Shown piece after piece: positions 1-13,593 of a stretch of DNA of 39,454 bases. A program made the position numbers and the translations under genes. Numbering within the stretch: position 1 is the stretch's first letter; every line of letters starts with the position of its first letter. This DNA comes from Sphingobium sp. AS12. GTDB taxonomy: Bacteria > Pseudomonadota > Alphaproteobacteria > Sphingomonadales > Sphingomonadaceae. The stretch spans positions 1 through 39,454 of the forward strand of contig NZ_JAHRGM010000026.1 of the NCBI RefSeq assembly GCF_019097845.1, read 5' to 3'. A model generated the notes under the pieces. That model was given only the letters and a program-made list of their open reading frames with translations. It was not told the DNA's origin and did no database searches.

Positions 1-189
1 CCCGATCCTTGCGTTTCGGAGGACTGCTCATCCCATCATGTTGGCGACCGTAAAACGCGCTACCCGCTGGCAGCGCCCCGTCCGGTGAACAGCCCTCTAG
101 GTAGACACGCAGATTCGGTCAACAGGGTTTTTCACGGTAATGGCAATTTTTCGTCCAAATTGTCCGCGAAGGCCCGAAAATACCGGGTT
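1..189. other. Intergenic left edge, no gene seen
   Basis: This stretch lies downstream of the stop codon of czcA. The only open frame is short, runs into the antisense of czcA, and has no recognisable product. I see no convincing terminator hairpin or promoter. It may hold the end of a neighbouring transcription unit outside the window. Confidence 0.5.
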
Positions 190-4596
<4,407 letters not shown>

Positions 4597-4597
<1 letters not shown>

Positions 4598-5865
4598 CAG
4601 CGATTCTCCGCGCTGGCAAGAAGGGGGGCGTGGCGGCCAGTCAGCCGGTCGAGCCGTGCGCCGTCGAGATGATAGGATTTGAGCAGGGTGATGCGGCGAT
4701 CATAGGCGTCGATCATGGCTTCCTGCGCCTGCGTCACTTCCAGGAAGGTGAAGGCGGTGCCGCCGCGATTATAGCCCTCGCGCACCAGCATGACCGCGCG
4801 TTCGGCACTGGGCAGCACTGCGCTGTCGATCCGGTTGATTTCGCGCACGATCGCCGCGCGCTGCGCCAGCAACCTGTCCATGTCGCGTTTGACCTGCACC
4901 CGCAGTACCGCGATTTCGGCTTCGGCAACGCGGCGTTCGGCTTCGGCCTGCTCTATATTGCCGCGCTGGGCGCGACGACCGCCAAGCGGGATGGAACCGC
5001 CGACCACGATGCTGACATCATTGCCCTGACCATAATGGCGCAGGCCAGCGCGCAGCGTGGGGTCGGTGGCGCTGTTCGCCTCCGCCAGCCGCGCCCGCGC
5101 CGCTGCCGCGTCACGTTCCGCGTCGAGCAGGGCGACATCGATGGGCTGCGCGTCGGCTGCCGGGTCGGGAGCGAGCCGGGAAAAGCTGCTGGTGTCGATC
5201 TGCACGTCACTGTCCGCTCCCCACCAAGCGGCCAATGACAGGCGCGCGATCCGGGCGGCTTCGATCGCCTGTTCATGGGCAATGCGAGCCTGCGCGACGG
5301 CAGTGCGGGCGCGTTCCAGCGCAAACAAGGGATCGAGCGCGCGCCCGACCCGGCGCGCGACTTCGCGTTCCAGCCTTTGGGCCAGCGTCAGCCGCTCCAG
5401 CGCCACGGGGATTGCGGCCTCGGCGGCCAGCGCCTCCACCCAGGCAGCCTGCGCCTGCGCCAATATGTCGAGCTGGCGCAGACGGCCGCGTTGTTCGGTC
5501 ACGTCGCGGTTCAGCCGGGCCGCGCCGACCCGCGCCTCCCGCTTGCCGCCGCGCTCCCATGTCCGCTCATACCAGGCGGTAGTCTGTGAACTGGCGACCG
5601 GAGTATAAGGGCCGCTGCGGGCAATATCCTCGACATCGACGGTGACGACATCCTGCGGCCGGACATCCGCCTGACGCATGGCGGCGGTCGCCGCGTCACG
5701 CTGGGCGGCGGTGACAGCGACGCCGGGATCGGCCTGCGCGATACGCGACAGGGCGTCGGTGAGCGACAGCAGTTGCGCCGATAAAGGCAGGGTCGGGAAT
5801 AGGGCGCTGACCAGCAACGCGAGGGTCAGGCGCGGCAAGCCGCGCGGACGAACAGATGGAAACAT
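4597..5865 (-). CDS. czcC: Outer-membrane channel subunit of metal efflux system (TolC/OMF family)
   Basis: Outer-membrane efflux protein of 422 residues, the normal size for CzcC. It has a Sec signal peptide (residues about 1-30, ending near PLSAQ) and the long helical repeats rich in Ala, Arg and Glu typical of the family (AAMRQADVRPQDV near 65; RLAEANSATDPTLRAGL near 260; a second repeat with IEQAEAERRVAEAEIAVLRVQ). It is the first of the three pump genes and is coupled to czcB through TGATG. No strong Shine-Dalgarno sequence is seen before the ATG. A His-rich small gene ends 58 bp upstream and is probably in the same transcript. Confidence 0.9.
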
Positions 5866-5923
5866 GAAAACAGGCTTTCGCTATGCGACGTGGACCAACC
5901 CGCGCCGCATGGCGGCGGCAGGT

Positions 5924-6340
5924 TCAGACGCGAAGTGCGATCAGCCTGGGTGGGCGTTCTGGCCCCTGCGAGACGGAGTCCGGCTCCACCCGATCAATCA
6001 CTGTGACGGGCGGCGCAGAGCGCGACGGTGGCACGGCAATCCCGGCCTGTCCGAGCAGGATGACGCCTGACCCACTGTCGCCATGATGGTGATGGCTGCC
6101 AGGCAGGCGATCGGGCTGGCCATCCTCCTGTTCTTCACCGCGCACATCATGATCGGCGTCATGCGCTTCCTCAACCGATAGAGCGCTGAACAGCAGATGC
6201 CCGTGGCCTTGTGTCATACCGGGCGCGTGCTGGACCTGATCGATCATCCGCGACAGGCTCATGCCCGCAAACAGCGCCAGCAGCACAATGCACAATAATG
6301 CACCCAGGCGAGAATTTGGGGAGGGGCGCAAAGCGGGCAT
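5924..6340 (-). CDS. Small His-rich membrane-anchored protein ahead of czcCBA
   Basis: I do not recognise a named family. About 138 residues: an N-terminal hydrophobic segment (GALLCIVLLALFAGMSL, near residues 12-29) that could be a signal anchor, then a metal-ligand-rich region with HGHLLF, EEAHDADHDV and a run of four His (SHHHHGD), and a Pro-rich tail. It precedes czcC on the same strand, so metal binding or sensing in the periplasm is a reasonable inference, comparable in position to CzcI-type proteins. The start is uncertain: ATG at 6340 is listed, but a GTG two codons earlier (6346) has a closer AGG. The opposite strand has no better gene. Confidence 0.6.
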   Translation of the reverse strand: MPALRPSPNSRLGALLCIVLLALFAGMSLSRMIDQVQHAPGMTQGHGHLLFSALSVEEAHDADHDVRGEEQEDGQPDRLPGSHHHHGDSGSGVILLGQAGIAVPPSRSAPPVTVIDRVEPDSVSQGPERPPRLIALRV

Positions 6341-6346
6341 TGGCAC

Positions 6347-6603
6347 AGCCTATCCAAGCAGGCGTAACGGCACAAGCATCTGTTCATCGCAAACCGCGAT
6401 CCCATGTTCCTTTTCCTGACACGGAAGCAGCATATTCTGCTGCACCCGCACAAACCGCCCCCCCGCCATAGCATTGGACGATCATGCCAGCTTTTGCATC
6501 GATCATGCGCGTCTTTGGTTTGGACGCATGACCCCCAACGCGCCTATTTCCCCTTTCAAGCACAGGCGTGGAATGTCCCGCCGTGGAGAGGAGAGCAGCG
6601 CTT
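6347..6603. promoter_or_regulatory. Divergent intergenic region between czc operon and kdgD
   Basis: This 257-bp gap must hold the promoters of both the czc unit (minus) and kdgD (plus). Two short dyads are visible. One is GCAGCA-TATTC-TGCTGC at 6427-6443. The other is GCAT-CGATC-ATGC at 6496-6508, whose spacing would suit a LysR-type site for the regulator encoded downstream of kdgD. No clear -35/-10 pair was found. The assignment of either dyad is inference. Confidence 0.35.
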
Positions 6604-7542
6604 ATGAGCCACTACAGCCCCACCGATATGGCCCGGCATCTGGGCGAAGGGCTGTTGTCCTTTCCGGTCACCCACTTCGATGCCGATGGCGCATTTTTGG
6701 AAGGTCCCTATCGCGAGCATTGCGCATGGATGCTGGGTCATGAACTGACCGGCCTGTTTGCAGCGGGCGGCACCGGCGAATTTTTCTCGCTCACCCCGGC
6801 CGAGGTTGCCACGGTGGTCGCGGCAGCCGTAGCGGAAGGCGGCGGCAAGACGCCGGTCATCTCCGGCTGCGGCTATGGCACGGCCATCGCCACCGGCATT
6901 GCACGCGACGCGGAGAAGGCTGGCGCGGACGGCCTGCTGCTGCTGCCCCCCTATCTGATGCACGCCAAGCAGGATGGGCTGGCCGATCATATCGAGGCAG
7001 TGTGCCGCTCCACCGGTCTGGGCGTCATCGTCTATAATCGCGACAATGCCGTCATCAACGACGAAACCCTGGCCCAGCTGTGCGAACGCAATGCCAATCT
7101 GGTCGGCTTCAAGGATGGCGTCGGCGACATCGAACTGATGACCCGCATCTACGCCCGGATGGGCGACCGGCTGACCTATATTGGCGGCCTGCCGACGGCG
7201 GAAACATTCGCCACCCCCTATCTGACCATGGGTGTCACCACTTATTCGTCGGCGATCTTCAACTTCATGCCGGAATGGGCGCTGGCCTTTTACAAGGCGG
7301 TGCGCGCGGGTGATCAGGCCCATGTCATGGACGGGCTGCGCCGGTTCGTGCTCCCCTACATTGCCCTGCGCAACAAGGGACAGGGCTATGCCGTATCGAT
7401 CGTCAAGGCCGGGATGCGGGTCATCGGCCGGGATGCCGGGCCGGTGCGGTCGCCGCTGACCGATCTGTCGGCGACTGAGGAGGCCGAACTGCGCGTGCTG
7501 ATCGAAGCGGTATCGCCAGGATCATTGTCCGCCGCTGCGTGA
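6604..7542 (+). CDS. kdgD: 5-dehydro-4-deoxyglucarate dehydratase (DapA/NAL superfamily)
   Basis: Class I aldolase-fold lyase that dehydrates and decarboxylates 5-keto-4-deoxy-D-glucarate to 2-oxoglutarate semialdehyde in D-glucarate/galactarate catabolism. It is 312 residues, normal for the family. The Schiff-base lysine is Lys170 in the segment VGFKDGVGD, the conserved tyrosine is Tyr144 in VIVYNRDN, and the GGTGEF carboxylate-binding loop is at 55-60. The start LSFPVTHFD near 18-26 is characteristic of KdgD rather than of dihydrodipicolinate synthase. ATG at 6604 is chosen because GGAGAGGAGAG lies just upstream; an earlier ATG in frame (6568) lacks this. It leads an operon with the LysR gene 28 bp downstream. 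No glucarate dehydratase gene is in the window. Confidence 0.85.
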   Translation: MSHYSPTDMARHLGEGLLSFPVTHFDADGAFLEGPYREHCAWMLGHELTGLFAAGGTGEFFSLTPAEVATVVAAAVAEGGGKTPVISGCGYGTAIATGIARDAEKAGADGLLLLPPYLMHAKQDGLADHIEAVCRSTGLGVIVYNRDNAVINDETLAQLCERNANLVGFKDGVGDIELMTRIYARMGDRLTYIGGLPTAETFATPYLTMGVTTYSSAIFNFMPEWALAFYKAVRAGDQAHVMDGLRRFVLPYIALRNKGQGYAVSIVKAGMRVIGRDAGPVRSPLTDLSATEEAELRVLIEAVSPGSLSAAA

Positions 7543-7570
7543 CTTGCGCGCAGGGCCGGGCTACTTGGTG

Positions 7571-8461
7571 ATGATGTTTGAACTCAGCCAGCTCCGCTGC
7601 TTCGTCGCCGCCGCCGAAGAACTCCACTTCGGCCGCGCGGCGCAGCGCCTCAACATGACGCAATCGCCGCTCAGCCGACAGATCCAGCTGCTCGAACGGA
7701 TATTGGACGTACAATTGCTGGAACGCACCAGCCGTCAGGTCAGCCTGACCCCGGCGGGCAGCGTATTCCTGATCGAGGCGCGGCGGATCGTGCGCCTGTC
7801 CGACAGCGCGGCCCTATCCGCGCGGCGCGTGGCGAAGGGGGATGCGGGACGGGTGGCGCTCGGCTTTACCGCCGTATCAGGCTATAATGTCGTGCCGCGC
7901 ATCGTGGCGCAGGCGCGCGCAGCGCTGCCCAATATCGAGCTGGAATTGCGCGAGATGGTGTCGAGCGAACAGGTCGATGCCCTGCTCACCGGGCTGATCG
8001 ACATCGGCTTCGTCCGCCCGCCGGTCGACCGGCATGAGTTTGAGACGAGTTGCGTGCTGCACGAACCCTTGTTCGTCGCCCTGCCGCCGGGCGATCCGCG
8101 CCAGTCGAAAGCGGCGCTGGAACCGGCCGATTTCGACGGCCAGCCGCTGATCATGTATTCGCGTCAGGGGGCGAGCTATTTTCACAATATGCTGGTGCGC
8201 CTGTTCGACGAGGCGCAGGTCGCGCCCCTCTATGTCCAGCATGTGACGCAGATTCATTCGATGCTGGGGCTGGTCCATGCCGGGGTTGCGGCGGCAATCG
8301 TGCCGGAAAGCGCGACCGGGCTGCACATGATGGACGTGCAGTTCCGCCGCCTGATGACGCCGATCGACAAGCCGGTCGAGCTGCACATGGCCTGGCGGCG
8401 GGACAATGCCAATCCGGCGCTGCCCGCGATGCGGCAGCTATGCACCGAAGCGACCGGATGA
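7571..8461 (+). CDS. LysR-family transcriptional regulator
   Basis: DNA-binding regulator of about 296 residues. The N-terminal winged helix-turn-helix is unmistakable: LSQLRCFVAAAEELHFGRAA, then LNMTQSPLSRQIQLLE and the FLIEAR linker. It is followed by a type-2 periplasmic-binding-like effector domain (GFTAVSGYNVVP near 105, the later half around LPPGDPR and the hinge near 200). The layout resembles CatR/BenM-like regulators of aromatic or acid catabolism. ATG at 7571 is taken, with another ATG directly after it; the Shine-Dalgarno is weak (GGTG). It sits between kdgD and the esterase on one strand and overlaps the esterase start (ATGA), so it probably regulates this operon. The ligand is unknown. 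Confidence 0.9.
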   Translation: MMFELSQLRCFVAAAEELHFGRAAQRLNMTQSPLSRQIQLLERILDVQLLERTSRQVSLTPAGSVFLIEARRIVRLSDSAALSARRVAKGDAGRVALGFTAVSGYNVVPRIVAQARAALPNIELELREMVSSEQVDALLTGLIDIGFVRPPVDRHEFETSCVLHEPLFVALPPGDPRQSKAALEPADFDGQPLIMYSRQGASYFHNMLVRLFDEAQVAPLYVQHVTQIHSMLGLVHAGVAAAIVPESATGLHMMDVQFRRLMTPIDKPVELHMAWRRDNANPALPAMRQLCTEATG

Positions 8462-10008
8462 GCAAGATCAACCGGCGCGCGCTGATCGGCAGTCTGGCCG
8501 CAGCACCGCTGGTCGTGGCTGCGCGGGCGCCCTCCAGTCCGGTTGCGACGACGCGGCACGGGCGGGTGCGCGGGACGATCGAGCGGGATGTGCTGGCGTT
8601 TCGTGGCATCCGCTATGGTGCCGATACCGCCTCGCGCCGCTTCCAGCGGGCTTTGCCGCCTGCGCCATGGCAGCGCATTGCCGACGCCACCCGCTACGGC
8701 CCTGCCGCACCGCAGACCAGGCCAGAGGAGCAGACCTCGGAAGATTGCCTGTTCCTCAACGTCTGGACGCCCGCACTGGACAAGGGGCGGCGACCGGTCA
8801 TGGTCTATCTGCACGGCGGCGCGCACGCCCATGGGTCGGGCAGCGATCCGCTCTATGATGGCGGCAATCTGGTGCGGCGCGGCGATGTGGTGGTGGTGAC
8901 GCTCAACCATCGGCTCGCGGCGTTGGGCTATGCCTATCTGGCGCAACTGGGCGGCCCGGCGGAATCGGGCAATGCCGGCAATCTGGACATCATCCTGGCG
9001 CTGCAATGGGTGCGCGACAATATTGCGGGGTTCGGTGGCGATCCGGCAAGGGTGATGATTTTTGGCCAGTCGGGCGGCGGGGCGAAGGTCGTCACGCTGA
9101 TGGCGATGGCGGAGGCCCGCCCCCTGTTCCACGCCGCTGCGACGATGAGCGGGCAGCATGTCACCGCCGCCGGGCCGAACCATGCGACCGCGCGGGCGAA
9201 GGCGTGGATGGCCAAGGCAGGCGCGGCGGACGTGGCGACGCTGGCGCGTCTGCCGATTGGCCAACTGGTCGAGGCGATGGCGATGACCGATCCGCTGGAG
9301 GGCAAGGGCGAGATCAGCTTCACCTCCACGCTGGATCATCATGTGCTGACGCGGCATCCCTTCGTGCCGGACGCCCCGCGCGAGGCGGCGCATATCCCGC
9401 TGATCATCGGCAATACCCATGACGAAACCGCGCTGTGGATCGAAAAGACGCTGCGCGCGGGCGATACGACATGGGACAATCTGCCCGACCGGCTGACGCG
9501 GCAGATGGTCAAGGATCTGGCCCCCGACCATGTGATTGCGCGCTATCGCCAGCTTTATCCTGACCGGACGCCGGGGCAGATATTGCTGGCCGCTTCCACC
9601 GCCGGGCGATCCTGGCCGGGGCATTTGATCCAGGCGGAGGAGCGCGCGCGGATCGGTGCGCCGACATGGATGTATCAGCTGGATTTCCCCTGCCCCGACG
9701 CGGGCGGGATATTGGGCGCGTTCCATACGCTCGACATTCCGCTGGTGTTCGACAATGTCGATGCACCGGGTGCGCGGACGGGGGTGAGCACCGAAGCGCG
9801 GCGGCTGGCGGGAATGATGGCCGACGCCTTCATCGCGCTGGCACGGACGGGCGATCCCAATGGCGGGGCGTTGCCGCGCTGGCCGCATTTTGAGCTGACG
9901 CAGCGCCCTACGATGATCTTCGACCGGGACGTGCGGATCGAACATGATCCGCGCCGGGAGGAGAGGCTGTTGTTCGCGGTCGCGCCCTATATCAAGCCGG
10001 GCGGTTAG
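8458..10008 (+). CDS. Exported type-B carboxylesterase
   Basis: Alpha/beta-hydrolase of the carboxylesterase type-B family, 516 residues. The catalytic triad can be read: Ser205 in FGQSGGG, Glu323 in THDETALW and His423 in GAFHTLD. The oxyanion motif is LHGGAH near 119-124 and the family signature EDCLFLNVW lies at 96-103. The N-terminus has a short RR-containing hydrophobic signal (NRRALIGSLAAAPLVV), which suggests export, possibly by Tat. It overlaps the LysR gene by ATGA. In this uronate/aldarate context it may remove ester groups from sugar acids or take aryl esters; the substrate cannot be told from sequence. Confidence 0.87.
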   Translation: MSKINRRALIGSLAAAPLVVAARAPSSPVATTRHGRVRGTIERDVLAFRGIRYGADTASRRFQRALPPAPWQRIADATRYGPAAPQTRPEEQTSEDCLFLNVWTPALDKGRRPVMVYLHGGAHAHGSGSDPLYDGGNLVRRGDVVVVTLNHRLAALGYAYLAQLGGPAESGNAGNLDIILALQWVRDNIAGFGGDPARVMIFGQSGGGAKVVTLMAMAEARPLFHAAATMSGQHVTAAGPNHATARAKAWMAKAGAADVATLARLPIGQLVEAMAMTDPLEGKGEISFTSTLDHHVLTRHPFVPDAPREAAHIPLIIGNTHDETALWIEKTLRAGDTTWDNLPDRLTRQMVKDLAPDHVIARYRQLYPDRTPGQILLAASTAGRSWPGHLIQAEERARIGAPTWMYQLDFPCPDAGGILGAFHTLDIPLVFDNVDAPGARTGVSTEARRLAGMMADAFIALARTGDPNGGALPRWPHFELTQRPTMIFDRDVRIEHDPRREERLLFAVAPYIKPGG

Positions 10009-10039
10009 ACCCCATGACTTCCAGTTGAATCTCCAACAT

Positions 10040-10106
10040 CCATTCGTTTCGAGCGAAGTCGAGAAACCTGCGCATGACGTTTCTCGACTTCGCTCGAAAC
10101 GAACGG
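10040..10106. repeat. Near-perfect 28-bp inverted repeat between convergent genes
   Basis: Two arms, 10043-10067 and 10079-10103, are perfect reverse complements over 25 bp around an 11-bp loop. The pairing extends to 28 bp with one mismatch. The arm core reads TTTCGAGCGAAGTCGAGAAA. It lies between the stop of the esterase and the stop of the convergent 609-residue gene and has no U-run. It resembles the palindromic intergenic repeats scattered in sphingomonad genomes and could act as a bidirectional terminator or mRNA end stabiliser. Confidence 0.8.
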
Positions 10107-10126
10107 ATCAAGGCACGTACTTCGCT

Positions 10127-11956
10127 CTATACCCGGTCCCACGGGAAGCTGAGCGTCGGGCGCAGCGCATAGCGCGTCATCGCCAGACGCAGGCGCACGC
10201 CGCAGCCCGCTTCCAGCCGCACCGTCACGTCTCGCCCACCCGCAGCGACGGTACGCCCGTCGATCGTCAGGCTGTCGATGCGATGTTCGCCATAGGCACC
10301 CCCCTGCACGATGATATTGCGCGCGGTTTGGGGGTCGAGATTGACCAGCGTGACCTCCGTCGCATTGTCCGACAGGCTGTGAACCAGCGCCGCGACCTGC
10401 GGCGGCACCCCGGCGCGGCGGGCGGCGGGATCGAAATAGCGCAGGCGGCAATGGAGCGGCACGCCCCCTTGCGGCGGCGACGTTTTGGACCAGGGCGGAC
10501 GGGCAATGTGCAGGCCGCCCGTCATCAACTGGACAAGGCTCGTGACGCTGGCGGGGTTAATGCCGACCGGCCAGTCAGCCAGACGGGTCTGCGGCGTGGT
10601 CGTGTCGCCTTCGCGCAGGGCGACGCGCTCGGCCACACGCTTGAGGTCTGCTTCGATCGCACGTTCGGCATAAGTGGGATCGCGCCCCTCCAGAAAGCCG
10701 ATCCAGGGATGATCGCCAGCGGTTGCGCGATCTTCGGCGCGCTGCGACATATACCAGATTTCAAAGCCGTTGGTGCGGTAGGGACCGGGCTTCCAGCCAT
10801 ACCAGCCGTCCGCGCCATACATGGTCGGCGCGTGGGACACGCCGTCGATGATCCGCGCGGCGGCGTTGATCCGCGCATTCTGTCGCCGCCACAGGTCGAT
10901 ATAGCGTTGGTCGCCGCTCATCAACAGCGCGCCCATGAAGGCGGTTATCGAGCGGGGAACGCGGTTGCGATCCTCCCGCACCCCGGTCTGCGGTACGCGG
11001 GGGGAAAAGCCCCAGCCATAGACGCCCGCCCACCAATCCTTGCCGACCGTGCCGTCGGGGCGGACATGGCTGGGCAAGACATCGCCGTTGCGCGCGGCGC
11101 GCTCCACCCAGGCGTCGAGATAGTCGAGCGCCCAGCGGCGGAACCGCGCCCCTCCCCCAAGCGCATAGGCGTTGAGACCCAGCGTCGTCGATTGCAGGTT
11201 CAGGGGATTGTCGCCGACTACATCGCCATATTCGGCATAATGATCGAGCGTTTCCTGATAATTGGTTTCGCCATGTTCCATGTGGAAGGGCGTCGGGTCG
11301 AAAGGATCGCCCGCCCAGTCGAGCGGGGTCGCGGGGCGCAGCATCGGGCCGCGGCTGCCGTTCATCAGGCTGCGCATCATCCGCAGTTTCGGGTCATAAT
11401 TGGGGGCAGACCTGTCCCGGCCGGTGTAGAAATCGGCATAGCGGGCGGTGCGGGCGCGCAGCGCCGTGTCGCGGGGCATGGACAGGCCCATGACGTTGAA
11501 GCTGGTCAGCCCCTCCGCATTATGCTGCCAGTCCATCTGGACGGGAAATTCGCGGTGATACATGCCCCGCCGCGCGATCGGCACGTCGATGGTGCGGGCG
11601 GCAGCAAACTGGCGCAGATGGCCTTCCCAGAAACGGGCGGCAAGGTCGCGGATGCGCGCTCCCCCGCCCAGCGCGTGGAGCAGGAACCAGTCATTGGTCG
11701 CTTCGGCAGCATCATCGGGACCGTCGTTCGCGCCCCAGCGCTCGAACACGCGCAGCCGGTCGCGCCGGTCGACATATTGTTCATAGAAGTCGACGCAGGC
11801 CGCTTCATTGGCGGCGAGCAACTGGCGTTGCAGCACGGCCCAGCGCGGCGGCGGCATCGGCGTGCTGGCGACAAATGGTGCGCGTGTTCGGGCCTGGGCT
11901 GGCAAGGCGAGTGCGGCAGCGCCGGTTACGAAAGCGCGACGACCTATGCGCATCAT
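10127..11956 (-). CDS. Exported (Tat-signal) protein of unknown function
   Basis: I do not recognise the family. 609 residues with a twin-arginine start (MMRIGRRAFVTGAAALALPA, cleavage near AQA). The mature part is rich in Trp, Tyr and His and has helix-pair patterns such as ALDYLDAWVERAARNGD and DLWRRQNARINAAARI, which resemble alpha/alpha-toroid carbohydrate-active proteins. The C-terminus looks like a beta-sandwich (ATEVTLVNLDPQTARNIIV onward). Start ATG 11956 overlaps the stop of the upstream transporter gene by ATGA, so the two are co-translated. Its neighbours (GudP-like transporter, kdgD, TonB receptor) suggest action on an imported uronate-rich saccharide. A hydrolase or lyase role is only an inference. 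Confidence 0.75.
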   Translation of the reverse strand: MMRIGRRAFVTGAAALALPAQARTRAPFVASTPMPPPRWAVLQRQLLAANEAACVDFYEQYVDRRDRLRVFERWGANDGPDDAAEATNDWFLLHALGGGARIRDLAARFWEGHLRQFAAARTIDVPIARRGMYHREFPVQMDWQHNAEGLTSFNVMGLSMPRDTALRARTARYADFYTGRDRSAPNYDPKLRMMRSLMNGSRGPMLRPATPLDWAGDPFDPTPFHMEHGETNYQETLDHYAEYGDVVGDNPLNLQSTTLGLNAYALGGGARFRRWALDYLDAWVERAARNGDVLPSHVRPDGTVGKDWWAGVYGWGFSPRVPQTGVREDRNRVPRSITAFMGALLMSGDQRYIDLWRRQNARINAAARIIDGVSHAPTMYGADGWYGWKPGPYRTNGFEIWYMSQRAEDRATAGDHPWIGFLEGRDPTYAERAIEADLKRVAERVALREGDTTTPQTRLADWPVGINPASVTSLVQLMTGGLHIARPPWSKTSPPQGGVPLHCRLRYFDPAARRAGVPPQVAALVHSLSDNATEVTLVNLDPQTARNIIVQGGAYGEHRIDSLTIDGRTVAAGGRDVTVRLEAGCGVRLRLAMTRYALRPTLSFPWDRV

Positions 11957-13293
11957 GCCAGCTCCAGCCTGCGGATCGGGCCGACGATGACCAGGAAAGC
12001 GAAAATGGTGAGCAGGCAATGCGCGCCCACGAAGATGAGCGCCCAATCGAACGACCCGGTCGCCGCGACGATGAAGCCCACCACGATTGGCGTGACGATC
12101 CCGGCGATATTGCCGAACATGTTGAACACGCCGCCCGACAGTCCGGCCAGCTGCTTGGGCGCGACATCGGCCATGATCGCCCAGCCGAGCGAGGCCACGC
12201 CCTTGCCGAAGAAGGCCAGCGCCATGAAGGTAATGACCCATGCTTCGGATTCCGCCCAGACGCAGGCGATGATCAGGGTGGCAAGCAGCATCCCGGCAAC
12301 CAGCGGCGTCTTGCGCGCCAGATCGAGCGAGCCGGTGCGGCGCAGGATGAGGTCGGAACCATAGCCGCCCGCAAGACCCCCGGCAAAGCCGCACAGCGCC
12401 GGCACGGCGGCGGCAAAGCCCGCCTCCATGATGTTGAGGCCGCGTTCCTTGACCAGATAGATGGGAAACCAGGTGACGAAGAAATAGGTCAGCACATTGA
12501 TGCAATATTGGCCCAGATAAATGCCCAGCATCATGCGGTTGGCCAGCAATTGCCGGATGTTGGTCCAGGTGAAGGTCGGCGCGCGCGCCGCCTGCGCAGC
12601 GCCATCTTCCATATGGATAAGACCGCCGCCCGCCTCGATATGCGCCAGTTCGGCGGCGTTGATCGAGGGATGCCGGTCCGGACTGTGGATATAGCGCAGG
12701 AACAGGGCGGTCGCCGCCAGCCCCAGCGCGCCCATGACCCAGAATACCGCGCGCCAGCCAAAGCTGTGGACCAGCCAACCCATCAGCGGGGCGAAGGCGA
12801 CGAGCGAGAAATATTGCGCGCTGTTGAAAATGGCGGACGCCGTGCCACGCTCCGCGCCAGGAAACCACGCCGCGACCAGACGGGCATTGCCGGGGAAGGA
12901 CGGAGATTCAGCAAAGCCGACCATGAAACGCATCGCAAACAGCGTCGCCACCACGGGCAGGCCCGCGATCAGCCCGACCGTGCCCTGCATCGCGGTAAAG
13001 ATGGACCAGAGCGCGATGGCACCTGCATAAATGCGCTTGGTGCCGAAACGGTCGAGCAGCGCGCCCCCCGGTATCTGCCCCAATACATAGGCCCAGGCGA
13101 AGGCAGAGAGGATGAAGCCGGTCTGCACCGGGGAAATGCCCAGTTCGCCCGACGCCGCATTGCCCGCGATCGAGAAGGTTGCGCGGTCGGCATAGTTGAT
13201 CGACGTGATCAGGAAGATCAGCGCAATGATGCGATAGCGCACATGGCTGGGACGATCGACGGCGGTGGCGTTCGCGGTGACAGGACGGATCAC
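11953..13293 (-). CDS. MFS transporter, GudP/GarP-like (glucarate/galactarate or related anion:H+ symport)
   Basis: Major-facilitator protein of 446 residues with 12 predicted helices, of the anion:cation symporter group. Several stretches match what I recall of E. coli GudP: INYADRATFSIAG (helix 1), AFAWAYVLGQIPGG, FMVGFAESPSFPGNARLVAAWFP and GTASAIFNSAQYFSL, and the loop around RYIHSPDRHPSINAAELAHI. Start is GTG at 13293 with GAGGAG eight bases upstream. It is co-translated with the unknown Tat protein. Together with kdgD across the convergent gap this supports uptake of an aldaric acid or hexuronate. Confidence 0.82.
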   Translation of the reverse strand: MIRPVTANATAVDRPSHVRYRIIALIFLITSINYADRATFSIAGNAASGELGISPVQTGFILSAFAWAYVLGQIPGGALLDRFGTKRIYAGAIALWSIFTAMQGTVGLIAGLPVVATLFAMRFMVGFAESPSFPGNARLVAAWFPGAERGTASAIFNSAQYFSLVAFAPLMGWLVHSFGWRAVFWVMGALGLAATALFLRYIHSPDRHPSINAAELAHIEAGGGLIHMEDGAAQAARAPTFTWTNIRQLLANRMMLGIYLGQYCINVLTYFFVTWFPIYLVKERGLNIMEAGFAAAVPALCGFAGGLAGGYGSDLILRRTGSLDLARKTPLVAGMLLATLIIACVWAESEAWVITFMALAFFGKGVASLGWAIMADVAPKQLAGLSGGVFNMFGNIAGIVTPIVVGFIVAATGSFDWALIFVGAHCLLTIFAFLVIVGPIRRLELA

Positions 13294-13593
13294 GAATGGC
13301 TCTCCTCAACGGTGCCGTCCATCTGTCGGAACGGTCGAAATGGCAAGGACCGACGCTAGCGGGACAGGCCGGGCCGGTCCAAGCCGAAATCCGCCATGAT
13401 CCAGTCCCATCTTGGCTTGATGCCGCAGCCGCTCCGCAGCGCTGCCGCCGATCAGTGCAAGCCGTGCATTGATCCATGCGGCATTGAGGTTGGCATCTTG
13501 GCCCGTTCCAGCGCTATCGAAGTAGGGCCGATCCGGTAATCAATGCCGGACATCATAAGCGCAAGCCGCAAACATTAGGGGAGTGATAGGGCC
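13294..13593. other. Divergent intergenic region, transporter / TonB receptor
   Basis: 300 bp between the start of the minus-strand transporter and the plus-strand TonB receptor. No gene is visible. A small dyad TCCGG-N9-CCGGA lies at 13532-13550, about 45 bp before the receptor start, and could be an operator. I could not pick a trustworthy -35/-10 pair. Confidence 0.4.

Noticed and set aside
8254..9945. 563-codon minus-strand frame opposite the carboxylesterase
   Set aside because: The plus strand has an intact catalytic triad and signature motifs; the minus frame is a mirror effect of codon bias.
9944..12364. 806-codon plus-strand open frame over the Tat protein and transporter genes
   Set aside because: It is the antisense shadow of two recognisable minus-strand genes in GC-rich DNA; its translation has no family motifs and an odd composition (Arg/Gly/His/Pro rich).
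11957..12868. Upstream extension of the 609-residue gene to 12868
   Set aside because: The extension only runs through the transporter gene in another frame. The twin-arginine start at 11956 with ATGA coupling is the better start.
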